DNA of 64,000 bases. It comes from Microbacterium testaceum StLB037 (GTDB lineage: Bacteria > Actinomycetota > Actinomycetes > Actinomycetales > Microbacteriaceae). Each line of letters starts with the position of its first letter. Positions within the stretch are counted from its first letter, which is position 1. This document shows positions 46,394 to 55,024 of the stretch, in pieces. The notes under the pieces are model-generated. The model was given only the letters and a program-made list of their open reading frames with translations. It had not been told where the DNA came from and did not search any database. The position numbers and the translations under genes are program-made. Location: positions 62,001-126,000 of the forward strand of contig NZ_FNJN01000005.1 in NCBI RefSeq assembly GCF_900104345.1, read 5' to 3'.

Positions 46394-47730
46394 TCCCAGC
46401 TCACGTCATGGCCCGCGGCAAAGACACGCGGACAGAAGGTGACAGAAGACGGCGTCTCCGGGTCGGGCTCTTAGTCGCGGTGGCGATCGCCACCGCGCTG
46501 CCTGCTGCCGCCGTGTCCTCCACGGCCCAAGCTGCGGGCGAGGACACTTTGGGGCGTTGGTGGGCGCAATACGGAGTCGACACTGCCCACGCGGCCGGCA
46601 TCACGGGGGCCGGGGTGAAGGTCGCGGTCATCGACGAGCAGATAAACCCGGATCTCCCTGTCTTCGCTGGTCGCGATCTCAAGGTTTCCACCACGCAGCT
46701 CTGCAAAGTTCCGACGAACCCCGTGTCGAACGACGCCACGAAGAGTTCTCTCCACGGGACCGCCATGGCCGCGCTCATCATCGGCAACGGTACGGGTGGC
46801 GGGTCGGTCCGAGGTATTGCCCCCGACGCAGATGTAACATTCTACGGCTATGGTCCCGATGACGGGGGCCCGATATGCGATCCGAACACCACGGACGACA
46901 TTTCGGTCTTCGGATACGCAGTCAAGACAGCGGTCGATGACGGTGCCAAAATCATCACGACATCCGTAGGCGCGACTGCGTATGCGAACGACGGCCCGGT
47001 CATCGCTTACGCTTTAGCTCGCGGAGTCGCCATCGTCGCAGCGACGCCCAATCCGAGCCAAGGGCTCGTCGATTACAAAAAGGGCTACGACGCGATGAAT
47101 GGGGTCGTCGGTGTGACTGCTATCGACGAGAACGGCAATCTCCAGTCCGAGGCAGGGCAACCCCTCGCGTTGCCGCAGACCACAGTGGTCGCCGCGGGAT
47201 TCGACCTTCCATCAGTAGGCGTCCTCGGCGACTGGAACGGCACGGCCGCCCGCACGGGGTCTTCGAACTCGGCGCCGATCGTCGCCGCCATGCTCGCACT
47301 GGCCGCACAGAAGTACCCCGAGGCCACGGGCAATCAGCTCGTGCACTCCCTGATCGCAACGACCAACGGTGAAGTAAAGGAGCGTGTGCAGTCGAGCGAC
47401 GGCTACGGTTACGGCGCGGCCTGGTTGCCCACTCTTCTCGAAAATGACCCATCGTCCTACCCCGATGAGACGCCGCTGATGGAGAAAGCCGCCGGCTTCC
47501 CCACGGCCGAGCAGATCTCGACGGCGCGGACGGACGGCTTCGTCCCCGCCACGCGAGGGCGGAGTTTCGACAAGACCCTGGATGACGTGCCGCAGCAGGG
47601 ATTCGACATCTCTTCGGTGGTCCCCTGGATCGTCGTCGGAATCGTCGCCCTTGTTTTGTTCGCCGCCGCTGTCACCATCGCAGTCATCGTCCTTCAGCGG
47701 CGCAAGGACAAGAAGGGGGTCGTGTCGTGA
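46390..47730 (+). CDS. Mycosin-like S8 serine protease, membrane anchored
   Basis: A 446-residue paralogue of the protein at 43692, with blocks in common such as VRGIAPDADVTFYGYG, GYGYGAAWLP and DETPLM. The S8 triad is intact: Asp82 (VAVIDEQ), His122 (LHGTAMAA) and Ser292 (GSSNSAP). An Arg-rich start and hydrophobic leader (about 24-45, ending AQAAG) and a C-terminal transmembrane helix (about 415-437) with a basic tail fit the mycosin layout, but the loop after the Asp lacks the usual SG. GTG start overlaps the stop of the glycine-rich gene. Canonical mycP is a separate gene at 51300. Confidence 0.88.
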   Translation: MIPAHVMARGKDTRTEGDRRRRLRVGLLVAVAIATALPAAAVSSTAQAAGEDTLGRWWAQYGVDTAHAAGITGAGVKVAVIDEQINPDLPVFAGRDLKVSTTQLCKVPTNPVSNDATKSSLHGTAMAALIIGNGTGGGSVRGIAPDADVTFYGYGPDDGGPICDPNTTDDISVFGYAVKTAVDDGAKIITTSVGATAYANDGPVIAYALARGVAIVAATPNPSQGLVDYKKGYDAMNGVVGVTAIDENGNLQSEAGQPLALPQTTVVAAGFDLPSVGVLGDWNGTAARTGSSNSAPIVAAMLALAAQKYPEATGNQLVHSLIATTNGEVKERVQSSDGYGYGAAWLPTLLENDPSSYPDETPLMEKAAGFPTAEQISTARTDGFVPATRGRSFDKTLDDVPQQGFDISSVVPWIVVGIVALVLFAAAVTIAVIVLQRRKDKKGVVS

Positions 47731-47827
47731 CCAGATCACGAGCACGCCGCTTCGTCGGTCGCTCACGGGTTCGGCCTGGCCCGCACGCGCGAACGACTCC
47801 GCTCCCTGCCAGGGAAGACGTGAACTG

Positions 47828-47833
47828 TTGACA
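47828..47833 (+). promoter_or_regulatory. Possible -35 box (TTGACA) upstream of the second WXG100 pair
   Basis: A consensus TTGACA stands in an AT-rich patch of the 224-base gap between the mycosin-like gene and the second WXG100 pair. No good -10 follows at 16-18 bases; AAGAAC-like and TAGAAC sequences lie further down near 47863. The gap probably separates transcripts, but this cannot be shown by eye. Confidence 0.3.
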
Positions 47834-47954
47834 AAATCCACCTTGAATTCGACGACCGAACATAGAACGGTTTAGATGTCACCCTCAGCTACGTCCCGTG
47901 CAGCGAAATGCTGTCCGGCGCCCACACCAAACTGTTCCGACAGGAGAAGACGAC

Positions 47955-48275
47955 ATGTCTGACCGCATTTCCGCGGAAGAGGGAGCCCTTGCCCGGGGCT
48001 CCGAGGTGGTGAACGGCGCTCACGCCGACATCGCCGACAGCACCAGGCGTGTGCTCGCGGAACTCGACGAGTTGCGCGGCAACTGGTCGGGCGACGCAGC
48101 AAGCTCCTACGGCATCCTCGTCGAGGAGTGGACGGCGGGAGCGCGGAAGCTGAACGACGTGCTCATCACCCTCAGCGCCGCGCTTCAGGCCACGGCCCGC
48201 GACCAAGAAGCCGTCGAAGAAGAACACCGCACGACCATCCATGGTCTCGGAACGATGCTGGGAGGCCAATCATGA
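47955..48275 (+). CDS. WXG100 family ESX protein A2
   Basis: A 106-residue WXG100 protein with its turn at NWSG (Trp44), starting at ATG 47955 behind CAGGAGAAG. Its length, Trp position and end (TIHGLGTMLGG) echo the A1 protein at 42538 (TIGNLGSLLG). No YxxxD tail. The ATGA overlap with the next gene ties it to a partner. I infer it is the first member of a second, duplicated WXG100 pair. Confidence 0.92.
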   Translation: MSDRISAEEGALARGSEVVNGAHADIADSTRRVLAELDELRGNWSGDAASSYGILVEEWTAGARKLNDVLITLSAALQATARDQEAVEEEHRTTIHGLGTMLGGQS

Positions 48276-48559
48276 GCGACTTCCGCGTCACCCCTGAGTC
48301 GCTGCACGCTGCGGCTGCTCGACTCCGCTCCGAGAGTGCGCGAATCGACTCGACCCTGAGCGGTCTCGACAGCGAGGTCACTCGTCTGCGGGGACAGTGG
48401 GAGGGCGCGGCGCAGGCGGCGTACAACAACGCCCAGCAGCAGTGGAGCGCCACGCTCGAGCAGATGCGCGACGTGCTCCAGCGCATTTCGAACGCCACCG
48501 ACTCGATCGCGGACGACTACGTTTCCGCCGATCGCGCGTCGGCGGCGCGTTTCCACTGA
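48272..48559 (+). CDS. WXG100 family ESX protein B2 with YxxxD export signal
   Basis: A 95-residue WXG100 protein with WEG at Trp43 and YVSAD at 83-87, the type VII export signal. It ends ASAARFH, near the AAGRFV of the B1 protein, and residue numbers of all landmarks coincide with B1. ATG 48272 overlaps the A2 stop. The eccD, eccB and mycP genes follow within 80 bases, so this pair belongs to the core operon. Confidence 0.93.
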   Translation: MSDFRVTPESLHAAAARLRSESARIDSTLSGLDSEVTRLRGQWEGAAQAAYNNAQQQWSATLEQMRDVLQRISNATDSIADDYVSADRASAARFH

Positions 48560-48636
48560 CATCCGACCCCTGACCCACCGATAGGATTTCGGGGTCTGAC
48601 CGCAGGGGGCTTCGGTCCGGAAAGAGGGGGCCGCAG

Positions 48637-49971
48637 ATGGCTGACGTCATGAATGCGACACGAGCATTGCTGCGGTTGTCGGTGCAGAGCGAGGGACGCC
48701 GACTCGACATCGCGATTCCCGCGCAGGTGCCGGTCATCGAGTTCCTGCCGGGCTTCGCCCGGTCCCTCGGCGTGCTCGACCCGTCGATGACCTCGGCGGG
48801 TTACGCGCTCCAGCGCTCCGACGGAACCAGCGTCGACCCCTCGCGCGGGGCCGCCGCGCAGGGCATCGTCGACGGCGAAGTCCTCACCCTCGTCCGCGGC
48901 GGGCTCGTCGCGCAACCGCGCGTCTACGACGACATCGTCGAGGCCGTGATCGACGCCACCACCCAGCAGAATCGCCCGTGGACCACGCGCGACAACGCGC
49001 GCACGGCCCTCGCGGTCAGCCTGGCGCTCCTCGGCGTCTGCGCGGTCCTCCTCCTCGCCGCCGGCCGCGCCCTTCCCTTCGGCGCCCTCGTCGCGGGCGG
49101 CGGGGCCGTCGTCCTGCTCGTCGTCTCGGCCGTCGTGTCGCGACTCGGCCAGCGTGAAGCCGGTCAGGGGCTGGGGATGGCGGCATCCATCTTCGCTGCC
49201 GTCGCGGGCTTCATCGCCGTCCCGGCCTCGCTCACCATGTGGGGATGGCCGATGGCCGCGGCAGGCGGTGGCGCATTCCTCATCGCGGGCGTCTCGCTCG
49301 CCCTCACCCGCGACCGCGCCGAGCTCCAGCTCGCGCCCCTCGTCGCAGGAGGCGCGATCGGGGTCACCGGAACCCTCGCCGCGTTCTTCCCGGCGGCCGC
49401 CGTCTGGACGCTCATGGTCGGCGTCATCGCCACCCTCGGCGGCGCGCTGCCATGGCTCGCTCTCGGAACGACCCGACTGCGGGTCGTCTCCCCCCAGAGC
49501 GACGCCGAGATGTTCGCCGACCCCCAGCCGATCGACGCCGACGACATCGCCGCCCGCGTCGCCCAGGGCAAGCGCATCCTGATCGGCCTGCGCCTCGCCC
49601 TCGCCGCGGCGGTCCTCGTGGCGACGCCTCTCGTCGCAGCGCAGAACGCGACCGGCGCCCTCGTGTGCGCTCTCGCCTTCGCGGGCATGATGTTCCCCTC
49701 GCGCCAGACCTTCGCTCGTTCCGGAGTACTGACCGTCATGGCGACCGGCATCATCGGGCTCGTCGTCGCCGGGGTCGTGGCCTCGCTCGCGCAGCCGGGC
49801 CTGCGCGTCGGCATCCTGGTCGTGCTCGCGGTGGCCACCGTCTGCGTCGTCACCGTCACGCTGCTCGCCCCCAAGACGCGGCTGCGGCTGATCCGTCTCG
49901 CCGACACGGCCGAGCTCCTCGTGCTGGCCGCTCTCCTGCCCCTCGCGGTCATCTCGTCCGGTCTGGCCTGA
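48637..49971 (+). CDS. eccD: Type VII secretion integral membrane protein EccD (second copy)
   Basis: Pore component of the ESX complex. The 444-residue protein has a YukD-like N-terminus (ALLRLSVQSEGRRLDIAIPA, PVIEFLPGFARSLGV) with the family's typical IVDGEVLTLV region and about eleven hydrophobic helices. RBS GGAAAGAGG before ATG 48637. A TAGGAT -10-like hexamer lies at 48582-48587, too weak to call. It is followed by eccB after 3 bases. Sequence layout is closer to mycobacterial EccD than the copy at 40882. Confidence 0.93.
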   Translation: MADVMNATRALLRLSVQSEGRRLDIAIPAQVPVIEFLPGFARSLGVLDPSMTSAGYALQRSDGTSVDPSRGAAAQGIVDGEVLTLVRGGLVAQPRVYDDIVEAVIDATTQQNRPWTTRDNARTALAVSLALLGVCAVLLLAAGRALPFGALVAGGGAVVLLVVSAVVSRLGQREAGQGLGMAASIFAAVAGFIAVPASLTMWGWPMAAAGGGAFLIAGVSLALTRDRAELQLAPLVAGGAIGVTGTLAAFFPAAAVWTLMVGVIATLGGALPWLALGTTRLRVVSPQSDAEMFADPQPIDADDIAARVAQGKRILIGLRLALAAAVLVATPLVAAQNATGALVCALAFAGMMFPSRQTFARSGVLTVMATGIIGLVVAGVVASLAQPGLRVGILVVLAVATVCVVTVTLLAPKTRLRLIRLADTAELLVLAALLPLAVISSGLA

Positions 49972-49974
49972 CGC

Positions 49975-51303
49975 ATGGCCACCAAAGGCGATCTGATCGA
50001 GGCGCAGAACTTCTCGCGCCGACGCCTCCTCACCGCGTTCGTCAGCGGCGCCCCGGGAGGCAAAGAGCTTCAGCCGAGTTCGCCCCTGCGGGCGGTCATC
50101 GCCGCGATCGCGCTCACGATCATCGTGGTGCTCGTCGGCGTCTTCTACGGCCTCATCCGCCCCGGCCTGCCCACCGGCTGGGAGAACGGCAAGCTCGTCC
50201 TCGTCTCCGACACGGGCGCCCGCTTCGTCACGGTCGACGGCGTGCTCCACCCCGTGATCAACACCGCCAGCGCCCGGCTGTTGCTCCCGGCGAACGAGTA
50301 CGGCGTGATCTCGACCGACTCGTCCACCCTCGGCGGAACCCCCGTCGGCGACACCCTCGGTATCACCGGCGCGCCCGACGAGCTGCCCCCGGTGTCGGGC
50401 CTCATCAACACCGGCTGGAGCGCCTGCGTGTCCGACGACGCCGGTCTCGATGTGCGCATCTCGTCCGCCGCGGGCCCGACCCCCGCCACCGACCGCGCCG
50501 TCGTCGTGTCGGTGGACGGCATCCTCCACGTCGTGCAGGGCGGCCGCAGCTTCGCCGTGTCGAGCGAGGTCGCCGACGCGGTGCTGCGCGCAGCCGGGAT
50601 CTCTTCGCTGTCGCCCGTGACCGTCCCGGCATCCTGGCTCGATCTCTTCACCGCCGGCACGGCGCTCACCCCGATCACTCTGAAGAACTACGGCCAGCCC
50701 GTGGCGAACACGTCCCTGCGCGTCGGCCAGGTCATCCGTCAGGCGGGCGCCCCCGAAGACGAGCGCTTCCTCGTGCAGACCGGCGGAGTGCTCGAATCGC
50801 TCTCGCCCCTCGCATGGCAGCTCTACCAGCTCGGCAGCGGCGAAGCGCTGAAGGGCAAGGTCACCGAGGTGACGGCCGACGAGATCCGCGGGCTCGCCAC
50901 AGCCAAGCAGGGTCTCGGCGACGAGTGGCCCCCCGTCGGCTTCGAGACCGTCGCCGCCGGCCAGCGCCCCTGCGCTGTGCTCACCGGCGGCGAGGGCCAG
51001 GCCACGACGACCCTCGCCACGCAACCGTCATCCACGGCCGTCACCGCGGGCGTGCGCGTCGACCCCAGCCACGGGGCTCTCGTCCGAGCGGGAGGCCGCG
51101 GTGACGACAACACGAGCATCCTGACGCTGGTGGATGCCACGGGCACGGCCTTCCCGCTCCCGGGAGCGACCGACGACACCATCGCCCGCCTCGGCTACTC
51201 GACGAACGACGTCGGCTCGATCCCCGACGGGTGGACCGCGCTCCTGCGTACCGGTCCCTCCCTCAGTGAGAGCGCCGCGCAGCAGACGCCGGAGACGAAG
51301 TGA
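49975..51303 (+). CDS. eccB: Type VII secretion protein EccB
   Basis: Extracytoplasmic scaffold of the ESX complex. Residues 1-35 are cytosolic (QNFSRRRLLTAFVSG, a typical EccB start), one transmembrane helix spans about 40-60 (IAAIALTIIVVLVGVFYGLI), and the rest is the periplasmic propeller-like domain with repeats (LVSDTGARFVTVDG, LHPVINTASARLLL) and a pair of Cys (NTGWSACVSD and GQRPCAVLTG) that probably forms the known stabilising disulfide. 442 residues, shorter than mycobacterial EccB. Stop overlaps the mycP GTG. Confidence 0.93.
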   Translation: MATKGDLIEAQNFSRRRLLTAFVSGAPGGKELQPSSPLRAVIAAIALTIIVVLVGVFYGLIRPGLPTGWENGKLVLVSDTGARFVTVDGVLHPVINTASARLLLPANEYGVISTDSSTLGGTPVGDTLGITGAPDELPPVSGLINTGWSACVSDDAGLDVRISSAAGPTPATDRAVVVSVDGILHVVQGGRSFAVSSEVADAVLRAAGISSLSPVTVPASWLDLFTAGTALTPITLKNYGQPVANTSLRVGQVIRQAGAPEDERFLVQTGGVLESLSPLAWQLYQLGSGEALKGKVTEVTADEIRGLATAKQGLGDEWPPVGFETVAAGQRPCAVLTGGEGQATTTLATQPSSTAVTAGVRVDPSHGALVRAGGRGDDNTSILTLVDATGTAFPLPGATDDTIARLGYSTNDVGSIPDGWTALLRTGPSLSESAAQQTPETK

Positions 51304-52628
51304 CCCTGCGCTCACGCGCCGCGCGAGTGGCCGCCGTCGCGGCTGCCGCGGGGATCCTGCTGATCGGGATCCCCTCCCCCGCGTCCGCCGCCGGACCCTC
51401 GAAAACCGTCGTGGCGGCGACCACGCAGAGCCAGTGCACGGCCTCCACGCGGGTCCCCGAGACCCCGGCGGCTCTCTCCTCGCTGCAGAGCTCGTCGGCC
51501 TGGCCGCTCACCAAGGGGGCGGGTGTCACCGTCGCCATCGTCGACTCGGGTGTCGCCGCGAATCCCCACCTCGACGGGATCGTGCTCCCGGGCGTCAACC
51601 TCGTGCCCGACGGCACCGATGGGGCGGGGCGCACCGACAACTACGCGCACGGCACGGTGATCGCGGGCCAGATCGCAGCCCAGCTGATCTCCGGCTCAGG
51701 CGTCGAAGGCCTGGCCCCCGACGCGAAGATCCTGCCCGTTCGTGTCTACGCCGGTGTCGAGAAGCAGCTCGTCGAGGCGGGCTTCGGGCCGAACACCGCA
51801 CGGTTGGCTGAGGGAATTCGTTACGCCGCCGACCAGGGCGCGCAGATCATCAACGTCTCGATCAGCACGAGCGAGAAGAACGCCACCCTCGCGGATGCCG
51901 TGGCCTATGCGCAGCAGCGCGGCAGTCTGGTCGTCGCCAGCGCCGGCAACCGGACGAACAACGACTCCCCCGAGCAGGATGACAAGGACGGAGCGCGCTA
52001 CCCGGCGGGCTTCTCCGGAGTCATCGGCGTCGCCGCGGTCGGGTCGGAGGGAGTCGTCACCACGGCGAGCATCCACGGCCCCCACGTGAGCCTGTCCGCG
52101 CCCGGCCAGGCCATCGCCTCGTCGTGGCCGCTCGGAGGCGACTGCGTCGTCGGCGCTGACGAGCCGGCGACCAGCTGGGCGACGGCGTACGTCTCTGCGG
52201 CCGCGGCGCTCGTGGCATCCGCTCATCCCTCCGAAACCCCCGCGCAGTGGGCATACCGGCTCGAGGCGACCGCCGTCCGCGCGCAGCCCGACACCCGCTC
52301 CAACGTCTCGGGGTGGGGCGTCGTGCAGCCCTACGACGCGATCGTGATGGTTCCGGGTACCGGCCTGCGCGGTCCGAAGAGCCCCTTCGTGGCCGCGAGC
52401 CCCTCCGCCTCGCCGAGCGCCACGCCCGAGGCCGTCGCCGTGGTCATCGGACCCGGACCGGATGCCGCGGCCATCACGACCGCGACCGGGATCGGCGTCG
52501 CCGGGTTGATCGCCCTCGGCGCGATCGGGGCTCTGGCGATCTACGTCAGCCGTCGCCGCGAAGAGACAGCTCCCCGCCGCGCAGCACCCACGGGCCGCGG
52601 CCTCTACGGGCCAGACGAGCAGGAGTAG
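51300..52628 (+). CDS. mycP: Canonical mycosin protease MycP
   Basis: Membrane-anchored subtilase required for ESX function. 442 residues: signal peptide ending PASAAG (about 31), S8 domain with Asp82 (VAIVDSGV), His117 (NYAHGTVIAG), AGN oxyanion motif (VVASAGNRTN) and Ser292 (ATSWATAYVSAAA), a Pro/Ser linker, then a C-terminal transmembrane helix (about 395-415) and basic tail. The Ser motif is ATSWA where GTSFA is usual. GTG start overlaps eccB (GTGA). Last gene of the rightward operon, ending against the convergent FHA gene. Confidence 0.93.
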   Translation: MTLRSRAARVAAVAAAAGILLIGIPSPASAAGPSKTVVAATTQSQCTASTRVPETPAALSSLQSSSAWPLTKGAGVTVAIVDSGVAANPHLDGIVLPGVNLVPDGTDGAGRTDNYAHGTVIAGQIAAQLISGSGVEGLAPDAKILPVRVYAGVEKQLVEAGFGPNTARLAEGIRYAADQGAQIINVSISTSEKNATLADAVAYAQQRGSLVVASAGNRTNNDSPEQDDKDGARYPAGFSGVIGVAAVGSEGVVTTASIHGPHVSLSAPGQAIASSWPLGGDCVVGADEPATSWATAYVSAAAALVASAHPSETPAQWAYRLEATAVRAQPDTRSNVSGWGVVQPYDAIVMVPGTGLRGPKSPFVAASPSASPSATPEAVAVVIGPGPDAAAITTATGIGVAGLIALGAIGALAIYVSRRREETAPRRAAPTGRGLYGPDEQE

Positions 52629-52738
52629 CCAGCGCCCGCGCCGCGCCGGCAGCCCGTCAGCGTGGAGATCCGGCGCCGGCCGTCAGCGCGAACAGCGCGA
52701 CGGCTCAGCGAACGGCGACACCGTCGCGGACCGAGCGC

Positions 52739-54145
52739 TCAGGCCACCGATGCCGGCCGCAACTCGATGTTCGCGTCACCGAGGCGGAAGCGCGAGGTCG
52801 CGATCGCGGTCGCCCCGCCGCCGACCCGTTCGGTACGCCCGTCGTCGTGGATGAGTGTCACGCCGTTCGTCGAGTCGAGGTCGGTGATGCTCCAGCCGGT
52901 GACGGTCCACTCGAGGCGCGCATGCTGCTTCGACATCGTGCGCGTGTCGTCGGCGACCGCGACGTACTGCACCGCGTCTTCTCCGCTGCCGGGCTTGCGT
53001 CCGAGGATCACGGTGCGGCTGGTCAACGCGACCTGGTTGCCGTCGGGGAGGGCCAGGGTCCATTCCCCCCGTCGCCGCGAGCGCGGGCGCGCTGTCTGCG
53101 TCAGCTCGTCGATGGGGGCAGCGGGGGCGGCGTCACCGTCTGTTCGGGGAGCCGCCGTGGCATCCGTCGTCTCGCCCACCCGGTCGACGCCGGTGTCGTC
53201 GACGGCGGGGGTCGTGTCCGGAGCCGAGGAAGCCCGCTGTCCGGCCTCGGCGGGCGGCACGGCGGCGGCGGGGGACGGCGAAGCCGCCGCCGTCGACGCG
53301 GGGTCCGCGTCCGGCTCGGGAGCAGGGGTCTCCGCCGGAGCGCCCTGCGCTACCTCCGCCGACGCGCTCACGGGCGCCGAGGCCCGCGAGGCGGCGGGAG
53401 GAACCACCCCGGCAGCGCCGGTGTCGAGGGCCGCGGCTGCGATCGGCGTCGCGGGGGCGCGCGTCAGCGGCGGCTCGCCGCCCGGAGCAGCCGCGGGCAC
53501 CTGAGGCCCCGCGGGCGCGACACCCGACTCCGCGGCGTCCACGGCGGCCGCCTCCGCAGCGGGCCGCCGCGACGGGTGAAGGGACGTGTGCTCGACCTCG
53601 TCATCGATGTCGACCGGACCGGGCAGCACCGGCACCGCGACCGACTCAGCCGCGACGGCGGTCGAACGTCGCCGTCCCGCGGTCGCGACCTCGGCCGCGC
53701 TCGTACCGGGGATGGTGGTGATCGGACCGGATGCCGTCTCGCTCAGGACAATCGGGCTCTCGTCGGCGACGTCGCCGGCAGGCGCGGCATCCGTCCGCGG
53801 GCGTGCCGAGAGGATCGTCGCCCACACGGGCGGGAAGATCACCGCGAGGGCGGTCGTACCGGCGCCGCGCCCCGCGGTCTGGCCGAGGCGGTGAGCGGCG
53901 GTGGCCTTGAGCACGAGACCGTAGATGTTGACGCCGGGGACCACGAGCAGGACGGCGCGGACCGGGTCCAGCCGCCCCAGGCGGAACAGCTCGGCCTCGT
54001 TGACCAGCGGGATCCAGGCGCGCCAGGGCTCTCCCCCGTGCGTGGCGAAGACACGCGACAGCCCGATGGCGTACCAGACGTGCAGCGCGATCGCCGGCAC
54101 GAGGATCGCGCCCGCGATCGCCGCGATGAGGCTCAGAACAAGCAT
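52739..54145 (-). CDS. FHA-domain membrane protein flanking the ESX locus
   Basis: A 468-residue protein with N-terminal hydrophobic helices (about 1-25 and around 65-80; VLSLIAAIAGAILVPAIALH), a very long Ala/Pro-rich linker (about 130-370) and a C-terminal FHA domain: RTVILGRKPG, TMSKQHARLEWT and DLDSTNGVTLI, with the phosphothreonine-binding Arg, Ser and Asn in place. It is convergent to mycP. It resembles FHA partners of type VII loci and could relay Ser/Thr kinase signals; the kinase is not in the window. ATG 54145 is preceded by GGGGGAC. Confidence 0.85.
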   Translation of the reverse strand: MLVLSLIAAIAGAILVPAIALHVWYAIGLSRVFATHGGEPWRAWIPLVNEAELFRLGRLDPVRAVLLVVPGVNIYGLVLKATAAHRLGQTAGRGAGTTALAVIFPPVWATILSARPRTDAAPAGDVADESPIVLSETASGPITTIPGTSAAEVATAGRRRSTAVAAESVAVPVLPGPVDIDDEVEHTSLHPSRRPAAEAAAVDAAESGVAPAGPQVPAAAPGGEPPLTRAPATPIAAAALDTGAAGVVPPAASRASAPVSASAEVAQGAPAETPAPEPDADPASTAAASPSPAAAVPPAEAGQRASSAPDTTPAVDDTGVDRVGETTDATAAPRTDGDAAPAAPIDELTQTARPRSRRRGEWTLALPDGNQVALTSRTVILGRKPGSGEDAVQYVAVADDTRTMSKQHARLEWTVTGWSITDLDSTNGVTLIHDDGRTERVGGGATAIATSRFRLGDANIELRPASVA

Positions 54146-54197
54146 GCGTCCCCCGTCAGCAGTCTGCTTCGACGCTACCGTGCGGCGCGGTGTGCCG

Positions 54198-54392
54198 TCA
54201 GCCGATTTCACGCGTCAGTGCGGTCGGGGGAACGACCGCGGCCGCGTCGACGTCGACGCGTCGCACGGAACATCCGGCACAGAGCACGTACCGCACGCGC
54301 CCGTCGCTGGTGAGGTGGACCGACTCCGTGACCCACGCGTGTTCGTGGACGGATGCCGAGGGGGCCAGGGGGATCGTGTGCGGGGCGGTCAT
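54198..54392 (-). CDS. Small conserved hypothetical protein with CxxC
   Basis: A 64-residue protein with an acidic/His-rich middle (HEHAWVTESVH) and a YVLCAGCSVRRVDV segment whose CxxC pair could bind zinc or be a redox site. Start ATG 54392; a longer frame upstream overlaps the divergent CGNR gene. I do not recognise the family. It follows the reverse side of the FHA gene by about 50 bases and stands head to head with the CGNR regulator. Confidence 0.6.
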   Translation of the reverse strand: MTAPHTIPLAPSASVHEHAWVTESVHLTSDGRVRYVLCAGCSVRRVDVDAAAVVPPTALTREIG

Positions 54393-54417
54393 GGATCCAG
54401 CGTGATGTAATGCCGTT

Positions 54418-54939
54418 ATGCATCTCAACCCTTACGGGGAGTACGCCGTCCTGCTCGCCGCGTCCCTCGCCAACGAGTGGCCCGCCGATCGGGGCGGCAT
54501 CGAGGCGCGCACCCGAGAGATGGGGATGACGATGACCTTCCCCCCGGCATCCGACGATCATCCGCTCACCCGCGCCGTCATCGACGAGTGGCTCCGCGTG
54601 GTCGACGAGACGAACCCCGACGCGCGCGCGGCTCTCCTCAACGCGCAGATGGCGGCCGTGACGGCCTACCCCCGCCTCACCGACCACGACGGGGAGGGGT
54701 GGCACCTGCATTACCGCGACAGCGACGAGGCGCTCCCCCGCGTGCTCGCCGCCGTCATCTCGGTCGGCACCTCTCTGCACCTCGTCACGCGCGGGATGAC
54801 CCGGCTCGGCCGGTGCGCCGCCGAACCGTGCACGAACGTCGTCGTCGACGTCACGCGCAACGGTCGGCAGCGGTACTGCTCGGTGCGCTGCGCCAACCGC
54901 GCCGCCGTGCGCCGCCATCGAGCGCGCGAGGCGTCCTAG
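54418..54939 (+). CDS. CGNR zinc-finger domain protein
   Basis: A 173-residue member of the ABATE/CGNR family of actinobacterial regulators. The C-terminal zinc knuckle is RCAAEPCTNVVVDVTRNGRQ followed by RYCSVRCANRAAVRRHR, with four Cys and the CANR variant of CGNR. The N-terminal 110 residues form the ABATE-type sensor domain. No Shine-Dalgarno is visible before ATG 54418; TGTAAT at 54406-54411 could be a -10 that makes the message leaderless. The start lies 25 bases from the divergent small Cys gene. Confidence 0.88.
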   Translation: MHLNPYGEYAVLLAASLANEWPADRGGIEARTREMGMTMTFPPASDDHPLTRAVIDEWLRVVDETNPDARAALLNAQMAAVTAYPRLTDHDGEGWHLHYRDSDEALPRVLAAVISVGTSLHLVTRGMTRLGRCAAEPCTNVVVDVTRNGRQRYCSVRCANRAAVRRHRAREAS

Positions 54940-55024
54940 CAAACGACGGCAGAGGCGCCGCAGGGATGGCGGAACACCCGCCCCCACACGTACGTTGCTG
55001 TCGTTACCGACGACAGGAGACCCC

